Source of the DNA: Bacillota bacterium
Lineage (GTDB): Bacteria; Bacillota; Clostridia; Lachnospirales; Lachnospiraceae
Direction: 5' to 3'
Assembly (NCBI GenBank): GCA_023415595.1
Contig: JAEZJW010000106.1
Span: 7,991 to 71,990 of the forward strand
DNA: 64,000 nt
Part shown: in pieces, positions 55,969-63,952 of the stretch
Layout: every line of letters starts with the position of its first letter
Position numbering within the stretch: position 1 is the first letter of the stretch
The notes under the pieces: model-generated
The model's database searches: none
The model's input: the letters and a program-made list of their open reading frames with translations, nothing else
Told to the model about the DNA's origin: nothing
Position numbers and translations under genes: made by a program

Positions 55969-57888
55969 TTATCTGAAGGTATTCATAACAGAGTCATAAT
56001 CCTTAAGGCCGGATAGTGCATCGATAGCGAAGGGAACCACCCAGTAAAATGCAATCGTTATTGTAGCAGGCAGAAAGGACATAATGGTACCGGCCACTAC
56101 CTTTTTGTCCCTTGAGATTCGGTAATCCTGATTCCTCATTTCCTGGCTAACCTTTCTCTCCTCCGCTATCTCATCGAACGCTTTTTGTACACCTATTTTA
56201 TCTGCTATGATCAGATTGTCCGCCAACCGCCGGAATGGCTCATATTGCTCCCTCAGCTTAAGTTTTTCCAAGGCATCCAGATCACCGGAGGAATACTCAT
56301 TGATACACATTTTAATAGTTTCCTTAAATATCATAGCAAAGGACTCCATCAGCTCCAATACCTTAAGTACTGTAGTAGTATCCAGATTCATGACCAGTAT
56401 GATGATTGACTGGAACTGTGCTACTTCATTCCCCATATTCAGAGCCAGCACTTTCTTACGGTAAAGAAGCATCCAGTAAGGAGACCAGAACCCCACTCCT
56501 GCTGCAGTCAGAGCAAAGATTAGCTCATACCAGTGAAAATATTCCTGCAGGTATCGCTGGTTTCTGCCAACAATTTCCTCGGCTATATTTAACCTCACCA
56601 GTTCGCTTCTAAACGTTCCATCCTGAATTAGATCCTTCTCTAGTGCTTCCTTGTCCACAGGCTGGTCTTTATAAGCCAGAATATAATGAACCACCTTTTC
56701 ACCTGCAGCCTTCACCATTTTATCCGGAATAGCTGCTTCTGTTTTCGTCGTAAGTTTCTGGGAAGTCAGTAGGTTTTCTCTATTCTTATGATGCATTGTC
56801 ATAGACACCAGAATGCATAGCAGAAATAGGAGCACTGCATAAACCATTCTCTTTAGCAGGAACTGTCTTGCCGTCAGCTTTTCTCCTACCCGGTATAGAA
56901 GTTCCTCCTGCATTTCCAATCTAAGCATATTCTTATCATTATAATTATTGAGAATACGATTGACCGGCTTCAAATAGGACAGATACTTTATTACTGAATG
57001 TTCCTTCATTCCGGACAAATTTCTCTCCTTAAGCTCGTTTATCATTAAATACATAATGACAGTCAGGAGGATAATTGCAATCGTAAGAGTAATACCTAAA
57101 GTACCGTCATAAAAGACGGCTAACCCTGGGGATGTGCTGATAGCCCACTTTCTGATTGGTTCCAGCAGATACATTGGTGCCAGGGTTATGAACACCATCC
57201 CGGAAAACTTATGATCAGTATCCTTCCGATTCATAAGCTCAATATAAATATCACTCTTTAGATTATGTACATTCATTAAAAGAACAGAAACACCGTTCAC
57301 TAATTTATCACCAAACTCTGAAACATATACAGCCAACGATAAGAACATGCGGAGGAATCTGTTTGATACCGTTTCATTGTATCTTCTGATCGCAGTCTCC
57401 ATATCAGTGCTGTCAAGTACCCCCTGCAGCTTAGCTGCATTCAGCTTCATGATCCGTCCACAACTTTCAGATGCATCCGAAATAGCTTCATCAATCATTC
57501 CATGCTGATAAAAGCTATGTCTGGTATCGGAAAGAAATTTATCCAATTGGTTCATTAGGAGTAACTCCATATGATTAACTTTATGCTCCAGATACTCATG
57601 GTTAAATACCCATATAGATAAGATAGTCAGAGCAGCAGAATACATGGAGGGATTAAGTCCAAAAATAAAGATCAGGAGGGTTAAACTGCTTGACCAAATC
57701 AGATAACACATTCCCATCGTTTTACACATCAGGGATCGTAAATCCTCCGGACTATGCATTTCATATCGCTTTCTCATTTGCTCTACATATCTTTTCGTCA
57801 GAGAAAACTCTGAAAAGACATGATAGGAGCTAATCAGGAATTTTGATCTCTTCCTTCTGTTCCGCGGACGATATGCTTTGATACTCAT
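55969..57888 (-). CDS. Tad-type platform protein, TadB-TadC-like fusion
   Basis: This 639-residue inner-membrane protein has two T2SF-like domains: one in about residues 110-290 (HSFYQHGMIDEAISDASESC) and one in about 470-630 (NLDTTTVLKVLELMESFAMI, RKVSQEMRNQDYRISRDKKV). Membrane helices flank each domain, near 65-95, 230-290, 345-365, 455-490 and 600-625. In Tad systems TadB and TadC are separate proteins of about 300 residues forming the platform; here they look joined. It overlaps the ATPase gene by 4 bp (ATGA), so translation is coupled. It would translate ATPase motion into subunit assembly (family knowledge). Confidence 0.75.
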   Translation of the reverse strand: MSIKAYRPRNRRKRSKFLISSYHVFSEFSLTKRYVEQMRKRYEMHSPEDLRSLMCKTMGMCYLIWSSSLTLLIFIFGLNPSMYSAALTILSIWVFNHEYLEHKVNHMELLLMNQLDKFLSDTRHSFYQHGMIDEAISDASESCGRIMKLNAAKLQGVLDSTDMETAIRRYNETVSNRFLRMFLSLAVYVSEFGDKLVNGVSVLLMNVHNLKSDIYIELMNRKDTDHKFSGMVFITLAPMYLLEPIRKWAISTSPGLAVFYDGTLGITLTIAIILLTVIMYLMINELKERNLSGMKEHSVIKYLSYLKPVNRILNNYNDKNMLRLEMQEELLYRVGEKLTARQFLLKRMVYAVLLFLLCILVSMTMHHKNRENLLTSQKLTTKTEAAIPDKMVKAAGEKVVHYILAYKDQPVDKEALEKDLIQDGTFRSELVRLNIAEEIVGRNQRYLQEYFHWYELIFALTAAGVGFWSPYWMLLYRKKVLALNMGNEVAQFQSIIILVMNLDTTTVLKVLELMESFAMIFKETIKMCINEYSSGDLDALEKLKLREQYEPFRRLADNLIIADKIGVQKAFDEIAEERKVSQEMRNQDYRISRDKKVVAGTIMSFLPATITIAFYWVVPFAIDALSGLKDYDSVMNTFR

Positions 57889-59738
57889 GCAATCACCTCT
57901 TTACATCCATCAAAGAAGTCATCATACTCCTTTACCTCATCATCCGATAGATATTCCCGCAGCTTGTCTCTGGTAATATTACTTGGTATCCCTGCAAGTT
58001 CATATTTTCCCTGTTTGAATACGACAATATCCTTCGTGCGGTAACGCCTTCCGTTTGTCATCCTCGTAAAGTATTCCCGGAAGCAGTCCTCCAGTTTCTC
58101 CGGATATGGTTTACCCCTTTCCGGAATGATCTCTGTTATTCTTTCCAGATAGATATGTCCATCTATGGTTGTTGACATATGAAAATCATAATTAATTGTT
58201 CTTGCCACCTGCTCTTCCGCAGCCATCTCATCAGAAAATACTCCTGTCTGCAGCATAGATACCTTAAAGCTGTCGACAAGTGCCTCACTGGTTTTGGCAT
58301 GGTGGGAGAATAGCATCTGTCTGGTACCTGATAATGCTCCTTGAATAACTACAGCACAGGCGCTGGGTGAATGGATCTCTCCGAAGATATAGATGTCACC
58401 ATCCATCTTTTTGAACAGATCCATGACCTCCTGCATACCGATGGAGTTTGTATCCCTGAGGGTCTGAATGTTCCTGTTCCGGTACCTGGGTATCTCCTTC
58501 AGTCGAAGCTCAAAAATCATTTCCTGGACTCTGACATTATAGATACTATTAATAAATTCCATCAGTGATTTAAGAAGAGTGGTCTTACCGGAGAATTGTT
58601 TCCCAGTAACTGCAATGGTACAGCATGCCTTAACCAACCAACTCATGACCCTGATCGGCAGCTCTGCGTTCTGATCCGTCAGAAGATTTCCTATAGCAAC
58701 ATTTTCTATACTGTTCAGTTTACGGATGAAGAAAGCCCAGTTTTCTGCAACCTTAGGTCTTACCACTACGATTCGTGATCCGTCACACATGGTATTTATA
58801 ATATAACCCCTGTTTTCAGATAAGTACCCCGGTTCATCATATCTGTATATCTTCTTAGCAACCCTGACCATCTCCGCCTTACTTCCAAATCCCAAAAAAG
58901 TGAGTCGAATCGTTTTACCCTGAAACATGATCCAGATACTGTTATAGTAGTATCCAATACTTTCACGGTTTTCTAGCACGTATTCTTCCATATAGTTATA
59001 GTACTCTGCAGTCAGACCGGATAACCCCGCGGATATTCCGTCCAGCTTTTTCATATCTCTGATCTCGTCTATTACACCGTTTCCAAGATATCCGGCGTAC
59101 ACCCGCTGTGTTATGATCTCCAGCTTATCCAGGTAATCCAGACAAATAGCCATATTGTGATAGAGCTTATTGATATCCTCCGATGTTATCTCATAGTGGT
59201 ACTCATCTTCTCGGCTTCCGTTACCCTTAAGCTTATGAAAGCCGTTCTCTGTTATCATATGGTAAAATCCATCCAATCCATACTTTTTCGTATAAAGATA
59301 AAGCAGAATATCGAATTTATCTCTCACATCGAGAAGTATAGCATTTTCGAAAGGAAGTACCTTGTCTACTGTTCCCTCCGTAACATTGAATTCCTTCTGT
59401 AAAAGCTTCCTAATATAATCCTTTACAAATTCCTTCGCATTGAGATCCCCATATCCGCAGGTTCTTATCGCTCTGATCAGCTGCAATTTTCTGGCTTCTT
59501 CTTTCCTTGCGGCGGTTTTACTTAAGTTTAGATCCACATAACTGGTATCAGTAAGTTCATTTATTTTCTCTTTGATAACACTCCTTAGATAGGACTGTGA
59601 ATATTCATCTTCAGAGCCATCATATTCTTGGGCATCATCCTTTTTAAAGTGAAAATAAAGCATTATAACTATCAAATATAGTATGATTACAATTATGATT
59701 GCATTAACTTCCAACTGCCATACCACCCCGCTTATCAT
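57885..59738 (-). CDS. CpaF/TadA-family secretion ATPase with N-terminal TM anchor
   Basis: This T2SS/T4P/Tad-type ATPase has a Walker A motif near residues 378-386 (VTGKQFSGKTTLLKSL), an Asp box and Walker B region (DIYIFGEIHSPSA), and the following FSHHAKTSEALVDSF typical of TadA/CpaF. It should be a hexameric motor that powers pilus assembly. Unusually it begins with a TM helix (about residues 11-28, VNAIIIVIILYLIVIMLY), so it is membrane-tethered. It overlaps the upstream TadZ-like gene by 35 bp and the platform gene by 4 bp. The ATG at 59738 has AGGA about eight bases upstream; the start is moderately certain. Confidence 0.85.
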   Translation of the reverse strand: MISGVVWQLEVNAIIIVIILYLIVIMLYFHFKKDDAQEYDGSEDEYSQSYLRSVIKEKINELTDTSYVDLNLSKTAARKEEARKLQLIRAIRTCGYGDLNAKEFVKDYIRKLLQKEFNVTEGTVDKVLPFENAILLDVRDKFDILLYLYTKKYGLDGFYHMITENGFHKLKGNGSREDEYHYEITSEDINKLYHNMAICLDYLDKLEIITQRVYAGYLGNGVIDEIRDMKKLDGISAGLSGLTAEYYNYMEEYVLENRESIGYYYNSIWIMFQGKTIRLTFLGFGSKAEMVRVAKKIYRYDEPGYLSENRGYIINTMCDGSRIVVVRPKVAENWAFFIRKLNSIENVAIGNLLTDQNAELPIRVMSWLVKACCTIAVTGKQFSGKTTLLKSLMEFINSIYNVRVQEMIFELRLKEIPRYRNRNIQTLRDTNSIGMQEVMDLFKKMDGDIYIFGEIHSPSACAVVIQGALSGTRQMLFSHHAKTSEALVDSFKVSMLQTGVFSDEMAAEEQVARTINYDFHMSTTIDGHIYLERITEIIPERGKPYPEKLEDCFREYFTRMTNGRRYRTKDIVVFKQGKYELAGIPSNITRDKLREYLSDDEVKEYDDFFDGCKEVIA

Positions 59739-60525
59739 TTATCAGTCCTATCAGCATTTCTGAAGCTTTTCTGACACATGTCATAAAATAAGTATCTTCC
59801 CGCGTCTTATTTACACCTATATTTTTGCTTATATATCTTAATACGCATCCGCCTGACAGAGAATCCATAAAACCGGTATTATATGGTATCACACCTAACG
59901 GAGTTTTCCTGAATTGTTTATATAGAGCTTTCAGATTATGCAGATTATAAGAAGAATTTCTGTTATACGAGCCTATCAGATACATTAGATTATGATCTTT
60001 GAACTTCCAATTTGAGAAGTAATGGTCAAGGACACTTTTATTTTGGCTCAGATTCACGACAACCAGATCTGCCTGGGATAGTACCAGCTTAGATATTTCA
60101 TCCGATCCGCTATTGCTGTCAATAAATATAAAATCATAATATTTATTTGCTTCCTTAATAATTTTACCTATGGTTTTCGCCATATCATACCTGAACATAT
60201 CATTATTATCTATTGTTGTACCGGGGAGTAGAGTCAGTTTCTTATTCCACAAGGGTATTGTATAGTTATCGATAATTTGCTCATTGAGCGGCTCCAGCTT
60301 GATACTCCTGGCTAAACCGTCAATTCCTATATCAACGAATATGTCACGGGAGCTTTCTCTGCTGCCGATCAGATAAGCTTCTAAACTATTCATTTTAAAA
60401 TGCGTCTGCATAAGCAGGCATTTAAAGTCCTGCTCCATGGCAGACAAAGCAGCAATGGCAATCATGTTGCTGGTTGTACCCGACTGTCCATGGATGCTGC
60501 TCCAAAAAGCCACTATCTTTCCCAT
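59704..60525 (-). CDS. TadZ/CpaE-like MinD-type ATPase
   Basis: This 273-residue ParA/MinD-fold protein has a P-loop variant SIHGQSGTTSNMIAIA near residues 10-25, a switch/Walker B-like DFIFIDSNSGSDEI and a LVVVNLSQNKSVLD segment. In Tad systems, TadZ/CpaE sits at the pole and positions the assembly machine. Of the three MinD-like proteins in this locus, only this one keeps the glycine-rich loop. GAGGAG lies before ATG 60525. It overlaps the ATPase gene by 35 bp, a typical layout for co-translated partners. Confidence 0.78.
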   Translation of the reverse strand: MGKIVAFWSSIHGQSGTTSNMIAIAALSAMEQDFKCLLMQTHFKMNSLEAYLIGSRESSRDIFVDIGIDGLARSIKLEPLNEQIIDNYTIPLWNKKLTLLPGTTIDNNDMFRYDMAKTIGKIIKEANKYYDFIFIDSNSGSDEISKLVLSQADLVVVNLSQNKSVLDHYFSNWKFKDHNLMYLIGSYNRNSSYNLHNLKALYKQFRKTPLGVIPYNTGFMDSLSGGCVLRYISKNIGVNKTREDTYFMTCVRKASEMLIGLINDKRGGMAVGS

Positions 60526-60529
60526 AGCA

Positions 60530-61210
60530 TTATTCTCCTCTTTTTGCTTTTCTGTAAGCCGAGAAAAAGTCCTTCTTATCTAATCCCGATACGATCTCCA
60601 TAATCAAACCTTTAATTGCATTCTGAGCAGGTACTGAAAGCTTTCCGAAGCGGAAAACGATCTCATACTGGCACCTTAATTTGAACTTCGTATCAAGCTC
60701 ATCCTGATAAATAATAAATACCCTATCAGCAGGAATCATGGATAACTCCTGAAAGCTGATCCTGTCCCTCATATCAGAAATATGTCCTACGACATCCCTG
60801 ATCACTATGCTCTGACGATCCCTTCTATTTTTTATCATAGGCATGATCCTATTCATATTATGCTTCTGTTGGTCCGTCACATAGATGAGGTAATCCAACT
60901 CTGTAAATTCCTTTTCATCCTGCCAGAAACCATAATCCGTCAGGATATAATCAAAATTTTTCTTCCGCAGGATCGCTGGTAGGTCTTTTTCACTTTTCCT
61001 GCCATTTACAAAGTATATTCCTCGATACTCGATCATGGTATTCTCCAGTCCCGCCGGACAAGGAATACACTCCGTGACAGCCTGAGATTCGGATTTGTCC
61101 ACGATAAGAACCTGTTTGCCGATATGGTATAAAATACGTGCCAGATATAAAATGATATCCTGCTTATCTACTCCGGCAAAACCTATTGTAATACCTTTAT
61201 AGCCTATCAT
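60530..61210 (-). CDS. MinD-like protein without a recognisable P-loop
   Basis: This protein of about 226 residues has the alternating beta/helix pattern of the MinD/ParA fold (IGYKGITIGFAGVDKQDIIL; FDYILTDYGFW; DYLIYVTDQQK), but the loop after the first strand (GFAGVDKQDI) has no Gly-Lys-Thr/Ser, so ATP binding is doubtful. The start is ATG 61208-61210, with AAAGGAG six bases upstream; a GTG-headed extension to 61249 is rejected. It ends five bases before the next gene. It may act as a degenerate partner of the P-loop-bearing TadZ-like protein (inference). Confidence 0.6.
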   Translation of the reverse strand: MIGYKGITIGFAGVDKQDIILYLARILYHIGKQVLIVDKSESQAVTECIPCPAGLENTMIEYRGIYFVNGRKSEKDLPAILRKKNFDYILTDYGFWQDEKEFTELDYLIYVTDQQKHNMNRIMPMIKNRRDRQSIVIRDVVGHISDMRDRISFQELSMIPADRVFIIYQDELDTKFKLRCQYEIVFRFGKLSVPAQNAIKGLIMEIVSGLDKKDFFSAYRKAKRGE

Positions 61211-61261
61211 CAGAAGCTCCTTTCTTATCTGCGCAACCATTGAATGCACATAACACGCAAA

Positions 61262-61333
61262 ATCGTCATACCTACCAAGGTACCAAGCCTCAAAATTATT
61301 CTGGGGATAATCTGGTACCAGGGTAGTGACGAT
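61262..61333 (-). ncRNA. Long hairpin in the only large gap of the pilus-like operon
   Basis: The arms ATCGTCA (61262-61268) with TGACGAT (61327-61333), CTACC (61272-61276) with GGTAG (61322-61326) and GGTACCA (61279-61285) with TGGTACC (61313-61319) form a stem of about 19 bp with a 27-nt loop. It lies in the 309-bp gap 61211-61519, where no gene is seen. The minus-strand RNA has no T run after it. It may be an mRNA processing, stability or attenuation element. Confidence 0.6.
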
Positions 61334-61519
61334 GAATCACGAAGCTTGCACCGCTACAGATTAGAATATCTGCGAGAAACGGATTTGAATGCTTCGTTAT
61401 ACAGCCTGTTGCTGTTTCTAATCACTGCCTCCAGATGCAGTATGGGTTTACTTCATCAGCTGAAAGATGTGTCAGCTTTTTCTTGCAGCGTCTATTTTTC
61501 TTTATTATTTTGGGAGTAT

Positions 61520-62458
61520 CTATGGACCGTAATCAATATCTGAGCCCTTCTCCTGTTGTTCATCAAAGTACGTTTTATTAAGCTCAGGATTTAGAACAGT
61601 TGGGAAATCCTCATGATCGACTACTCCATTTGTTGAAAGTGACCAATCAATTTCTTCTACTTTCGTAGATAGGCTTGCAGCCAACCGGTTTTCCATAGCT
61701 TTTCTTATCTGGCTGCTTAACGCAGTTTCAGCTGTTTCAAGAATATTAGGATTATCCTGAATTAAAATGAGAGTTGAGATGCTTGGTTTATATGTGATAT
61801 AAGATCCATCCTGAAGATTAGGTTCGATATACTTAGTGGTATATAATTTTGAACCAGGATATAGAAATGCATCGACAGCAGCACTGGCCATCCGCAAGAT
61901 CTCCTCCTCTGTTAACCATAGATAACAGCTCCCTGTATCAGCAGAGTACCCTCGCAGAACTTTTTTTGAAAGAATGATATAGTCTTCACCATTTGGGAAC
62001 ATGATCCGTACATCTACATAATCATCTTCCACAATGTTCGAATTAACCAGAATGATATTATATTCTATTTCACGCAATTCACCAGAAACTGATGAATTGG
62101 TCAGCATACTGCTTAGAAGGTGGGTTCCGGCTGGTATATCCAGCAAAGCTGCTTTCCCGATCTCATCCTCCTGCATGTAGATATCCCCAGGCTGTGATGC
62201 ATAAACAGTCTTTCTCTTTACCAAATCCTCGGTAATGATATCTCCGGCACTGATTGCTGTCTCAGTTATATATACACTTCTTTGATTTAAAACTTTCTCC
62301 TGCTGCGCTTCTTTCAGCCGACCTTCATATTCTTGTTTCATCTGACCTGTCATTATGATGATGGTCGCGATTGAAGCACAGCCAATTACTATGATACAGA
62401 TCAATGCAACGATTATGTACTGCTTGGTTGATCTTTTCAATTTTCTTTTCAGTTTCAT
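61520..62458 (-). CDS. CpaB/RcpC-like pilus assembly protein (SAF domain)
   Basis: This 312-residue protein has one N-terminal TM helix (about residues 12-34, QYIIVALICIIVIGCASIAT) and a periplasm-type domain with an SAF fold. The telling segment is VYITETAISAGDIITEDLVKR, followed by IGKAALLDIPAGTHLL, the usual CpaB/RcpC signature of two beta-hairpins. The family member in Caulobacter acts in Flp pilus assembly. A C-terminal extension (about 220-312) is helical. It overlaps the preceding gene by 4 bp (ATGA). The 309-bp gap that follows is unusual for this operon. Confidence 0.78.
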   Translation of the reverse strand: MKLKRKLKRSTKQYIIVALICIIVIGCASIATIIIMTGQMKQEYEGRLKEAQQEKVLNQRSVYITETAISAGDIITEDLVKRKTVYASQPGDIYMQEDEIGKAALLDIPAGTHLLSSMLTNSSVSGELREIEYNIILVNSNIVEDDYVDVRIMFPNGEDYIILSKKVLRGYSADTGSCYLWLTEEEILRMASAAVDAFLYPGSKLYTTKYIEPNLQDGSYITYKPSISTLILIQDNPNILETAETALSSQIRKAMENRLAASLSTKVEEIDWSLSTNGVVDHEDFPTVLNPELNKTYFDEQQEKGSDIDYGP

Positions 62459-62697
62459 AGCTTACCTCTTGAGTAATACTTAATAAATAGAAAGGATAGT
62501 AGTACCGTACTGATTAAAACAAGAATATATATTTTTATGATTGCACCCTTAGAGATCTGAAGTCTCTTAAACTTTATCAGTCTCCTTCTTTTTAACTTTG
62601 TTAACGATATTCTTCCACAAACATACAGAAGAACTGTATATAGAAGTATTCCAGTAAATAACATAAGAACTATCCTGAGTAATGTCATCTTCCACAA
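62455..62697 (-). CDS. Small membrane protein, two TM helices
   Basis: This 80-residue protein has TM helices at about 5-25 (LLRIVLMLFTGILLYTVLLY) and 52-72 (IYILVLISTVLLSFLFIKYY), with a highly basic cytoplasmic loop (KLKRRRLIKFKR). The start is TTG 62695-62697: GGGAG is eight bases upstream, whereas the in-frame ATG at 62688 is too far away. It overlaps the genes on both sides (13 bp and 4 bp), so it is co-translated with them. No family recognised; probably an accessory part of the pilus-like machine. Confidence 0.65.
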   Translation of the reverse strand: MWKMTLLRIVLMLFTGILLYTVLLYVCGRISLTKLKRRRLIKFKRLQISKGAIIKIYILVLISTVLLSFLFIKYYSRGKL

Positions 62698-63527
62698 GAA
62701 TTGATCTCCCTCCTGACCAGATTCCCGGACATCTCAGCCCTCTTGATAATCAATCCCGCAGCTTTTCTGATAGACTGGATGAAGCGGTAATTTGGATTAT
62801 CATTCGTACATCTGTAATTGCCGGTTATAAACTCCACTACTCTCCCACGCGTACTAGCTTCGTGGAAAGCTTGGTTCCAGGGGATTGGAGCCATGCACTC
62901 CAAGGGGATTTCATAAAGCTCAGAGATCCTTCTGCAGCTTAAGATATTTCGATTTGTGTAATTACCGATCAGAAAAACAGATTTGGGGATCAGGGAGGAA
63001 TAGCTTTGGATAAAGTCTTCAAGAAAGTTTTGGTTTTGGCAGAGGTTAACGACGATTAGATCAGCATCTTCTAGAATAGTTTTAGAATTTAGATTCAGTG
63101 GAGCTGTGTCAATGAAGCAAAGATCAGTAGCTTCACTTAACAGTTGGAATAAAGGTGTAAGATTGTGATTAAATTCGTAATCAAATAGTTCAATGTGAAT
63201 ATTTCCGCTCTGCGGCAGATAATATAGATGGTTGGGGATAATCTCCTTACGATAGTTCCGAAGCATCACCGGGTTATTCTCTCCCCGGTAAATCCTCCTG
63301 AGTAACCCCTCAATTCCCCCTCCTTCGTAGTAGTTCGTACCGACTTCCCGGAGAAATGGCACCCTACCGGCACCCAGGAAAGCAAGTCCAAGATTATCCT
63401 TACTGAGATGGTTCTCAAGAACCGTAACAGTATAAGGTGAACGCATAACACTTGCTATACTGACTGCTGCCAGATTGTAGGAGACCAAGGATTGCTCGTA
63501 TGAATTGCTCCAGAACGCGATTTTCAT
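62685..63527 (-). CDS. MinD-like protein without a P-loop, first gene of the operon
   Basis: This 280-residue protein has the MinD/ParA-type fold, clearly related to the P-loop-bearing TadZ-like protein lower in the operon: MKIAFWSNSYEQSLVSYNLA aligns with its first 20 residues, but the loop (SNSYEQSLVSYN) has lost the glycines and the Thr/Ser. A switch-like LCFIDTAPLNLNSKTI and LIVVNLCQNQNFLEDF are kept. It probably no longer binds ATP and may act as a pseudo-enzyme positioning factor. AAGGGGG lies seven bases before ATG 63527. It follows the candidate operon promoter by about 100 nt. Confidence 0.62.
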   Translation of the reverse strand: MKIAFWSNSYEQSLVSYNLAAVSIASVMRSPYTVTVLENHLSKDNLGLAFLGAGRVPFLREVGTNYYEGGGIEGLLRRIYRGENNPVMLRNYRKEIIPNHLYYLPQSGNIHIELFDYEFNHNLTPLFQLLSEATDLCFIDTAPLNLNSKTILEDADLIVVNLCQNQNFLEDFIQSYSSLIPKSVFLIGNYTNRNILSCRRISELYEIPLECMAPIPWNQAFHEASTRGRVVEFITGNYRCTNDNPNYRFIQSIRKAAGLIIKRAEMSGNLVRREINSCGR

Positions 63528-63630
63528 TAGATTACCCCCTTAAGATAAGATTGAGAAATGGAAAGTTGAAGCATATCGCTTCATCTTGATAAATAGAAGT
63601 GAATAATTCTGGAATTATTAGGATAACTAT

Positions 63631-63659
63631 ATGATAATGCATAAGACATATTTTGTAAA
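63631..63659 (-). promoter_or_regulatory. Candidate promoter of the pilus-like operon (473-bp gap)
   Basis: On the minus strand, TTTACA (63654-63659), a 17-bp spacer and TATCAT (63631-63636) lie about 100 bp before the first gene. A small GAAGC/GCTTC hairpin (63569-63583) is in the leader. Nothing gene-like is seen in 63528-64000. Confidence 0.5.
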
Positions 63660-63803
63660 TACTTGTTGAAAAATAATACTTAACAAAAATAATGTTAATT
63701 TTTGTTGATTCTTTACATATTGTGTATTTATAATGTCAATTTATGGGACTTTTGTCGGATTTTTTATAGGAAATATATACAAATCGTGAACTTTTCGGGT
63801 AAA

Positions 63804-63821
63804 ATGCCAACTATGCCAACT
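63804..63821. repeat. Perfect 9-bp direct repeat upstream of the pilus-like operon
   Basis: ATGCCAACT occurs twice back to back (63804-63812 and 63813-63821), about 145 bp above the candidate promoter. It could be a regulator binding site or chance. Confidence 0.7.
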
Positions 63822-63881
63822 TAGAGCTAACATCTGAAAAGTAACACTTAATGCATCAATTAGTGCACTTATTCAATCATG

Positions 63882-63952
63882 ACCACCGGCTTAGCCGGTG
63901 GTTTGTCTATCCCCCTATAAGGGGGTATTACCTGCCTGCGCCTGGAAGGCGC
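63882..63952 (+). mobile_element. Stacked hairpins resembling an IS200/IS605-type end
   Basis: ACCACCGGC-TTA-GCCGGTGGT (63882-63902) is followed by CCCCC-TATAA-GGGGG (63911-63925) and GCGCC/GGCGC (63938-63952). Strong short hairpins with CACCGGC/GCCGGTG beside TTCAAT (63872-63877) are typical of IS200/IS605-family ends in Clostridia. No transposase is inside the window; the element would continue past 64000. Confidence 0.5.

Noticed and set aside
61334..61519. Cyclic di-GMP riboswitch in the pilus operon gap
   Set aside because: I looked for the conserved core of both classes and did not find it on the minus strand.
61244..61543. Plus-strand frame of 99 codons across the hairpin gap
   Set aside because: It overlaps genes on the other strand at both ends, has no ribosome site, and includes the hairpin arms; codon use is unlike the neighbours.
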